Source: an uncultured Bacilli bacterium
GTDB lineage: Bacteria; Bacillota_I; Bacilli_A; RF39; UBA660
DNA: 56,957 bases
Direction: 5' to 3'
NCBI GenBank assembly: GCA_947632595.1
Contig: CANRPY010000008.1
Location: 1 to 56,957, forward strand
Below the pieces are notes generated by a model. That model saw only the letters and a program-made list of their open reading frames with translations. It was not told where the DNA came from and searched no databases. Shown here one piece after another: positions 52,571 to 56,957 of the stretch; position 1 is the stretch's first letter, and each line of letters starts with the position of its first letter. Both the position numbers and the translations under genes were made by a program.

Positions 52571-53833
52571 ATGGAGAAAAAAGAAAAAGAAGAAAAAGAA
52601 GAAATAAAAGAGGCTAACTTAGAGAAAGAAGACAAGAAAGAAAACGGTAAAAAGAAGAAAAAGAGGTCTCAAAATAAAAAAGATGTCGCAATCTACATTG
52701 TTTTATTCTTATTTATCGTAGTAATCTTTGGAGCCCTAATTATTGCCTTAAATAATGTTGGACTATTAGAGTTAGGCCCATTAGATAATTCAGGTGGTAA
52801 GAAAGCAACTCTAAAATATACCGAAGTAGGAAAGGCAGAAAAAGAAGGCGTTTATATAACAGATGTCTCTGAAATCGTAGAAGAGACAATGCCATCGATT
52901 GTTGCTATTACAAGTAAAACATTAGTAAGCAGTGGACTATATGGACCAAGTTTCTTTGGAAGAGAAGAATACCAAGAAGGTGCAGGAAGTGGAATTATTA
53001 TTAGTCAAACAGATGATGAAATCCTAATTCTAACAAACAACCATGTAGTAGAAGGTGCAGAAGAATTATCTGTTCAATTTATCGATGGAAAAAGTGCAGA
53101 TGCCAAAGTAAAAGGAACATCTGAAAGAAAAGATGTTGCGGTAATATCTGTTAAAAATAATAGTGTAGAGAAAGAAACAAAAGAAGCTATCAAGATTGCA
53201 ACTATGGGGGATAGCACAAAATTAAAAGTAGGAAATGGAATCATTGCCATAGGAAACGCCCTAGGATATGGACAATCTGTAACAACAGGTGTTGTAAGTG
53301 CAATCGATAGAGATGTAACAATCGATGATATTACAAATAAAATGATTCAAATTGATGCTGCAATCAATGGAGGAAACAGTGGAGGAGCTCTTTTAAATAG
53401 TGTTGGTGAAGTAGTTGGAATCAATTCTGCTAAATATTCCTCAAGTGGTTCTGCATATTCCGCAAGTATCGAAGGTATGGGATTTGCTATTCCAATTAGT
53501 GATGTAAGTGAATTAATAGAAAATCTTATGAATGGAGAAGAAGACACAACAGATGTATCTATTGGAATTGAAGGAAGCATGGTAAGTGATGGAACATACA
53601 ATATGCCTACTGGATTCTATATCTCAAAAGTAGTAGATGGAAGTGGAGCAGATAAAGCAGGACTTGAGATTGGAAACATCATTACCAAAATAGAAGGCAA
53701 AGAAGTAACAAGTCTATCTACTATAAAAGATGTCTTATATAACAAGAAAAAAGGTGACAAAGTAACCTTAACAGTTGCCTATACCAATCGTAAATCTTAT
53801 AGTGAAAAAGAGGTAAAAGTAACCTTATCATAA
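52571..53833 (+). CDS. HtrA/DegP-like membrane serine protease with PDZ domain
   Basis: This 420-residue quality-control protease has a cytosolic Lys/Glu-rich N-terminus (about 1-38), a membrane anchor (about 40-65), a trypsin-like domain (about 95-315) with the triad H158 (TNNHVV), D188 (KDVAVI) and S270 (GGNSGGAL), and one PDZ domain (about 325-410). The layout matches HtrA/HtrB/YyxA of Bacilli. It cuts misfolded proteins outside the membrane. No CssR-type operator was recognised upstream. A perfect palindromic terminator ends it. Confidence 0.94.
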   Translation: MEKKEKEEKEEIKEANLEKEDKKENGKKKKKRSQNKKDVAIYIVLFLFIVVIFGALIIALNNVGLLELGPLDNSGGKKATLKYTEVGKAEKEGVYITDVSEIVEETMPSIVAITSKTLVSSGLYGPSFFGREEYQEGAGSGIIISQTDDEILILTNNHVVEGAEELSVQFIDGKSADAKVKGTSERKDVAVISVKNNSVEKETKEAIKIATMGDSTKLKVGNGIIAIGNALGYGQSVTTGVVSAIDRDVTIDDITNKMIQIDAAINGGNSGGALLNSVGEVVGINSAKYSSSGSAYSASIEGMGFAIPISDVSELIENLMNGEEDTTDVSIGIEGSMVSDGTYNMPTGFYISKVVDGSGADKAGLEIGNIITKIEGKEVTSLSTIKDVLYNKKKGDKVTLTVAYTNRKSYSEKEVKVTLS

Positions 53834-53857
53834 AAGAGATGAATTCATCTCTTTTTC
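53832..53857 (+). terminator. Rho-independent terminator
   Basis: AAAGAGATGAA and TTCATCTCTTT form a continuous 11+11 palindrome (realistically with a 4-base loop) followed by TT and more pyrimidines. Confidence 0.85.
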
Positions 53858-53859
53858 TA

Positions 53860-53868
53860 TGGTAAAAT
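53860..53868 (+). promoter_or_regulatory. Extended -10 promoter of the 53885 operon
   Basis: TGGTAAAAT (TG 53860-53861, TAAAAT 53863-53868) lies 16 bases before the ATG, with AGGTGG between. Confidence 0.6.
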
Positions 53869-53884
53869 AGAACTAGGTGGTTCT

Positions 53885-54571
53885 ATGTTAGAAGACAAAA
53901 TCTTTCAAAAATGCCAAATCAATAAAGAAAAAGCATTAGAATATGGTTTCCGAGTAGAAAATGAAAAAATGGTTTATAGAAAACCAATTATGAATCATAC
54001 ATTAATAGTAGAAATAATAGTAATAGGAAATAAAGTAGAAGGCAAGATATTTGATAAAGAATTAGGAGAAGAATACACGAGTTTTCGAGTAGAAAAGAAT
54101 ACAGGAGAATTTGTAAACAAAGTAAGAGAAGAATATCAACGAATTCTAGAAGACATTAAGGAAAAATGTTGTATAGAAAAGCCCTACGTTTCAAAGCAAG
54201 CAAATCGCCTAAGTGAATGGATAAAAAAACAGTATGGATCATCTCCTGAATTCTTATGGAAAGAAGATTCAAAAAATTCAGTATTTCGTAATACATTAAA
54301 TAAAAAATGGTATGGTATTATTATGACAATTAATAAAAAGAAACTTGGAGGAGAAGAAAAAGAAGTAGAAGTGATGAATGTAAAACTACCTCCCGAAGAA
54401 ATAGAAGAGCTCATAAAAAAAGAAGGTTACTACAGAGCCTATCATATGAATAAGAAATACTGGATAACCTTTATTTTAGATGATACGATATCAGATGAAG
54501 AATTAAAAGAAAAAATTAAAAGAAGTTACCAATATACGACTCCAGCAAAGAAAAAGAAGGGAAACGAATGA
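53885..54571 (+). CDS. MmcQ/YjbR-family protein with N-terminal extension
   Basis: The 228-residue soluble protein has its C-terminal 120 residues matching the YjbR/MmcQ (CyaY-like) fold: a start near SEWIKKQYGSSPEFLWKED, then KWYGIIMTI, EVMNVKLPPEEIEELI, GYYRAYHMNKKYWITFIL and a helix at the end. The first 110 residues are a second alpha/beta part with no recognised motif. Family members are thought to bind DNA or other ligands, but the role is not settled. The stop overlaps the next gene's start (ATGA), and the set runs on as an operon to the GNAT gene. Confidence 0.8.
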   Translation: MLEDKIFQKCQINKEKALEYGFRVENEKMVYRKPIMNHTLIVEIIVIGNKVEGKIFDKELGEEYTSFRVEKNTGEFVNKVREEYQRILEDIKEKCCIEKPYVSKQANRLSEWIKKQYGSSPEFLWKEDSKNSVFRNTLNKKWYGIIMTINKKKLGGEEKEVEVMNVKLPPEEIEELIKKEGYYRAYHMNKKYWITFILDDTISDEELKEKIKRSYQYTTPAKKKKGNE

Positions 54572-54867
54572 TTCGATTATATGAAGATTTAAACATTAAA
54601 TTTTATACATTAGAAATTGTAGGGATTTCTCTTCTTTTACTCGCAACTACCGTTCTTTATGGGAAAACAGGAGAAATCATCTACTTAGTTCTTTTATTAG
54701 GAATTACCATTCTATATGTGATAGGAGTCTCTCTATTTTTTACCAAAAAAGCAAAGAAAAGATTAGAAAAATCCATTCAAAGAAAAGATAAGGAAGAATT
54801 AGAAAGAATCAAAAAGAAAAATAATAAGTTATATAACAGAGTAAAGGAAGAAGTAAAATGGAAATAA
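54568..54867 (+). CDS. Small two-pass membrane protein
   Basis: The 99-residue protein has two hydrophobic segments (about 12-28 and 33-55) and a basic, helical C-terminal tail in the cytosol (KKAKKRLEKSIQRKDKEELE...). No family is recognised. It overlaps YjbR by 4 bases at the start and ispH by 10 bases at the end, so it is translated in series with both. Its function cannot be deduced. Confidence 0.75.
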   Translation: MIRLYEDLNIKFYTLEIVGISLLLLATTVLYGKTGEIIYLVLLLGITILYVIGVSLFFTKKAKKRLEKSIQRKDKEELERIKKKNNKLYNRVKEEVKWK

Positions 54868-55709
54868 TAGTAGGAAAATATAGTGGCTTTTGTAATGGTG
54901 TAAGACACACAGTAGAAGAAGCAAAAAAGGTCTTAGAGGAGAACTCTTCTGTTTGTTGCCTAGGAGAAATTGTACATAACGAAAGAGTAATCCAAGATCT
55001 AGAAGCAAAAGGAATGAGAACAATAGACTCTATAGAAGAGGCAAAACAAGGAGAAAAAGTAATTATTCGGGCTCATGGAGAAAGAAAAGAAGTCTATGAT
55101 AGGGCCAAGGAAAAAAATCTAGAAGTAATTGATCTTACCTGTGGCAGAATCCAAGTAATTCGAACGAAAATTTCTTCTAAAAAAGAAGACCATTCTATCA
55201 TCATTATTGGAAAAAAGAATCATCCAGAGACACTAGGAGTACAAAGTTTCTCAGGAAAAGACGCTAAGATTATAGAAGAATTAGAAGAAATAGAGCCATG
55301 CCTAGAAGAAATCAAGAAAAGAGGAAAGAAAAAAATATATATCGTATCCCAAACAACATTTAATGAAGAAAAATTTGAAGAAATCGCGAATAAAATCAAA
55401 AAAGAATGGCCTTATGAAATAACAATCGATAAAACAATATGTGATGCAACAAGCAAAAGACAAGAAGAAACCAAAGAACTATCCAAAAAAGTAGAGTTAA
55501 TGTTAATAATAGGGGGAAAGAAAAGTTCGAATACAAAAGAATTAGAAGTCATCTCTAAAAAGAATTGTAAAAATGTATATTTAATTCAGGACAAAGAAGA
55601 TTTAAAAGAAATCAATACAAAAAATTATCAAAAGATAGGAATTATGGCGGGGGCATCCACTCCAGAAAATGTAGTAGAAGAAGTGATTTCCTATTTAAAG
55701 GATGAGTAA
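54858..55709 (+). CDS. ispH: 4-hydroxy-3-methylbut-2-enyl diphosphate reductase (IspH/LytB)
   Basis: The 283-residue iron-sulfur enzyme does the last step of the MEP isoprenoid pathway. Cluster Cys are in SGFCNGV, DLTCGRI and ICDATSKRQEE. Substrate His are in EIVHNERV and RAHG. SQTTFNEEKF, GGKKSSNT and AGASTPENVVEEV are present. The second Cys block lacks the usual TCPxVxxxH string (it reads TCGRIQVIRTK), which is an odd feature but keeps the ligand. It starts inside the previous gene and ends just before the Nudix gene, in one operon. Undecaprenyl carriers for the glycan locus would depend on it. Confidence 0.93.
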   Translation: MEIIVGKYSGFCNGVRHTVEEAKKVLEENSSVCCLGEIVHNERVIQDLEAKGMRTIDSIEEAKQGEKVIIRAHGERKEVYDRAKEKNLEVIDLTCGRIQVIRTKISSKKEDHSIIIIGKKNHPETLGVQSFSGKDAKIIEELEEIEPCLEEIKKRGKKKIYIVSQTTFNEEKFEEIANKIKKEWPYEITIDKTICDATSKRQEETKELSKKVELMLIIGGKKSSNTKELEVISKKNCKNVYLIQDKEDLKEINTKNYQKIGIMAGASTPENVVEEVISYLKDE

Positions 55710-55710
55710 A

Positions 55711-56295
55711 ATGAAAAATATCATAGAAGAAGTTAAAAGTTATCAACCATACGATGAAGTAGAAGAAGCAGACAAAAAAGGAATTATTAGTTTTTTAGAA
55801 AAGAATGAAGACTTTCTATCAAGAGAGAATAAAATTGCTCATATGACAGTATCTGCATGGATTGTAAATAAAGAAAAAACAAAAGCCTTAATGATTTACC
55901 ATAATATCTATCAATCATGGTCATGGGTTGGAGGACATGCAGATGAGGATAATAATCTCCATCGTGTCATATTAAAAGAAATTGAAGAAGAAACAGGATT
56001 AAAGAAGATAAAGTTTTTAAAAGAAGATATCTTTGGATTAAATATCATTACCGTAGAAAATCACTTAAAAAAAGGAAAACAAGTAAACGCCCATCTACAC
56101 TTAGATATTGAATATTTAATAGAAGCAGATGAACAAGAACCAATTCGTATCAAAGAAGATGAAAATAGTAAGATTGCATGGTTATCATTAGAAGATGCTG
56201 AAAAAGAATCTACAGAAGAGAAAATGAGAAAGATTTATCGCCGCGCAAATCAAAAATTAAAAGAGTGGGAGAGAGAAAATGATTATAGAGTATGA
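55711..56295 (+). CDS. Nudix hydrolase
   Basis: The 194-residue protein has a Nudix box (GGHADEDNNLHRVILKEIEEETGL) in which the catalytic Glu cluster is kept (KEIEEETG), although the conserved Arg is Lys and the upstream Glu is Asn. It hydrolyses a nucleoside diphosphate linked to another group. The substrate cannot be told. I chose the ATG at 55711, just after the ispH stop and AAGGATGAG; the ATG at 55702 lies within this site. The GNAT gene starts inside its end. Confidence 0.85.
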   Translation: MKNIIEEVKSYQPYDEVEEADKKGIISFLEKNEDFLSRENKIAHMTVSAWIVNKEKTKALMIYHNIYQSWSWVGGHADEDNNLHRVILKEIEEETGLKKIKFLKEDIFGLNIITVENHLKKGKQVNAHLHLDIEYLIEADEQEPIRIKEDENSKIAWLSLEDAEKESTEEKMRKIYRRANQKLKEWERENDYRV

Positions 56296-56758
56296 AGATA
56301 AATATCTAGAAAACGTAAAAGACTTACTAGTAGAATTAGAAGAATATATTGTATCGATTGATAAAGATAATCTAGATCAATTACACGAAAATTATCGTGA
56401 AAAAATGGCCCTAATCGATTTAGAGGAAGTAAGAAAAAATAATGGAAAGTGTTTTCTTGCCCTTGAAGAGAACAAAGTAGTAGGACTTATTATGGGAATC
56501 ATTAGAGATTATGAAGAATATGATATTTTAGACTACAAATGTCCTAATGCTGGAGTAATTACAGAATTAGTAGTTTCAAAAGAAGTAAGAGGACAAGGAA
56601 TTGGAAAAGAATTAATGAAAAAGATAGAGGACTACTTCAAAGAACAAGGTTGTGAGTATAGTTTTGTGGATGTCTTTGCCTACAACGATAGAGCAATCCA
56701 TTTCTATGATAAAAGAGGATACCATAATCGAATGCATACAGCTCTTAAAAAAATATAA
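56279..56758 (+). CDS. GNAT-family N-acetyltransferase
   Basis: The 159-residue protein has the acetyl-CoA binding motif A in VSKEVRGQGIGKELMKKIEDYFKEQGC (RGQGIG) and motif B near the C-terminus (FAYNDRAIHFYDKRGYH). It acetylates an amine on an unknown substrate. It overlaps the Nudix gene by 17 bases and is the last gene of the 53885-56758 operon. No terminator is obvious after it before the tRNA promoter. Confidence 0.9.
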   Translation: MIIEYEDKYLENVKDLLVELEEYIVSIDKDNLDQLHENYREKMALIDLEEVRKNNGKCFLALEENKVVGLIMGIIRDYEEYDILDYKCPNAGVITELVVSKEVRGQGIGKELMKKIEDYFKEQGCEYSFVDVFAYNDRAIHFYDKRGYHNRMHTALKKI

Positions 56759-56790
56759 TAGGTTTTGCCATGGAAAAAAGAAAAAAAGTG

Positions 56791-56818
56791 TTGACATTAT
56801 TAGAAAATAAGGTATAAT
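56791..56818 (+). promoter_or_regulatory. Promoter of the tRNA-Gly gene
   Basis: TTGACA (56791-56796) and TATAAT (56813-56818) are both perfect consensus hexamers, 16 bases apart, which is the strongest promoter in the window. Confidence 0.9.
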
Positions 56819-56835
56819 TAAAAATGTCTACTTTA

Positions 56836-56875
56836 TTTAGTCGACTTAGTTTTCGGAAAGGCTGAGTTGATTAAA
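56836..56875 (+). other. Stem-loop leader between promoter and tRNA-Gly
   Basis: TTTAGTCGACTTAG and CTGAGTTGATTAAA pair over 14 bp around a 12-base loop. Three of the pairs are G.U wobbles that work only in the plus-strand RNA. No T-run follows, so it is not a terminator. It may shape 5' processing of the tRNA. Confidence 0.55.
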
Positions 56876-56881
56876 ACATAT

Positions 56882-56955
56882 GCGGATGTAGTTTAATGGT
56901 AGAACCTCAGCCTTCCAAGCTGACTACGTGGGTTCGATTCCCATCATCCGCTCCA
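56882..56955 (+). tRNA. tRNA-Gly (anticodon TCC)
   Basis: The acceptor stem GCGGATG pairs with CATCCGC, followed by T and an encoded CCA end (56953-56955). The anticodon stem TCAGC/GCTGA holds the loop CTTCCAA, giving anticodon TCC for glycine codons GGA/GGG. The T-loop GGTTCGATTC and D-loop TTTAATGGTAGAAC are typical. Confidence 0.97.
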
Positions 56956-56957
56956 TT

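Overview
The window is AT-rich DNA from a Bacillota-type bacterium. TGA is used as a stop (for example at 10460-10462, 16637-16639 and 37705-37707) and TGG for Trp, so the standard bacterial code applies rather than the Mycoplasma code. Promoters are mostly extended -10 boxes (TGnTATAAT). Genes are packed tightly on the plus strand and end in short hairpin plus T-run terminators. The housekeeping set (ispH, mnmA, gpmI, ylmH-like, ymfF/ymfH-like M16 pair, tsaC-like, htrA-like, FemX-like, dagK-like) fits a low-GC Bacilli/Erysipelotrichia-like lineage, probably an uncultured gut type. I cannot name the species.

1-11121 and 15896-28142 look like one large cell-surface polysaccharide locus. It holds a phosphoribosyl/UbiA-type lipid transferase, three GT-C-like membrane glycosyltransferases, a GtrB-like lipid-linked sugar synthase, further GT2 and GT2+GT4 transferases, a two-gene ABC exporter (Wzm/Wzt or TagGH type), acyltransferase-3 domains and three SGNH hydrolase domains. 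It also holds a pyruvyltransferase-ferredoxin-FrhB fusion, a QueC-like PP-loop protein with an eight-C tract, and a secreted C39-like protein with five 177-bp wall-binding repeats.

Inserted at 11144-15830, with its own promoter and terminator, is a compact type VII secretion (T7SS)-like effector module: a small helical partner, a DUF4176 protein, a 1199-residue effector-like protein ending in a candidate HExxH...ExxxD zinc peptidase domain, and a small acidic protein that may be the immunity factor. A WXG100-like protein lies far away at 46768-47181. No secretion-machine genes (EssC, EssB, EsaA) are in the window.

28173-35706 carries a lipid kinase, membrane proteins, a FemX-like peptidoglycan aminoacyltransferase, a TSCPD protein, an ArsR-controlled heavy-metal P-type ATPase with a clear operator, and a GH25 muramidase. 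35707-40158 holds minus-strand zinc-ribbon/DUF2752 and YlmH-like genes, facing a two-gene unit with a second unfamiliar HExxH protein and a ferritin-like protein. The YlmH-like gene and that unit diverge from overlapping mirror-image promoters.

40289-56955 is mainly housekeeping: CopA, MnmA, an XRE membrane regulator, a thioredoxin-like lipoprotein, GpmI, the WXG100 protein, the M16 pair, a TsaC-like protein, a zinc-ribbon/TPM pair, HtrA, YjbR, IspH, Nudix, GNAT and tRNA-Gly(TCC). No CRISPR array, transposase, phage gene or rRNA was seen, and no gene-free stretch exceeds 300 bases.
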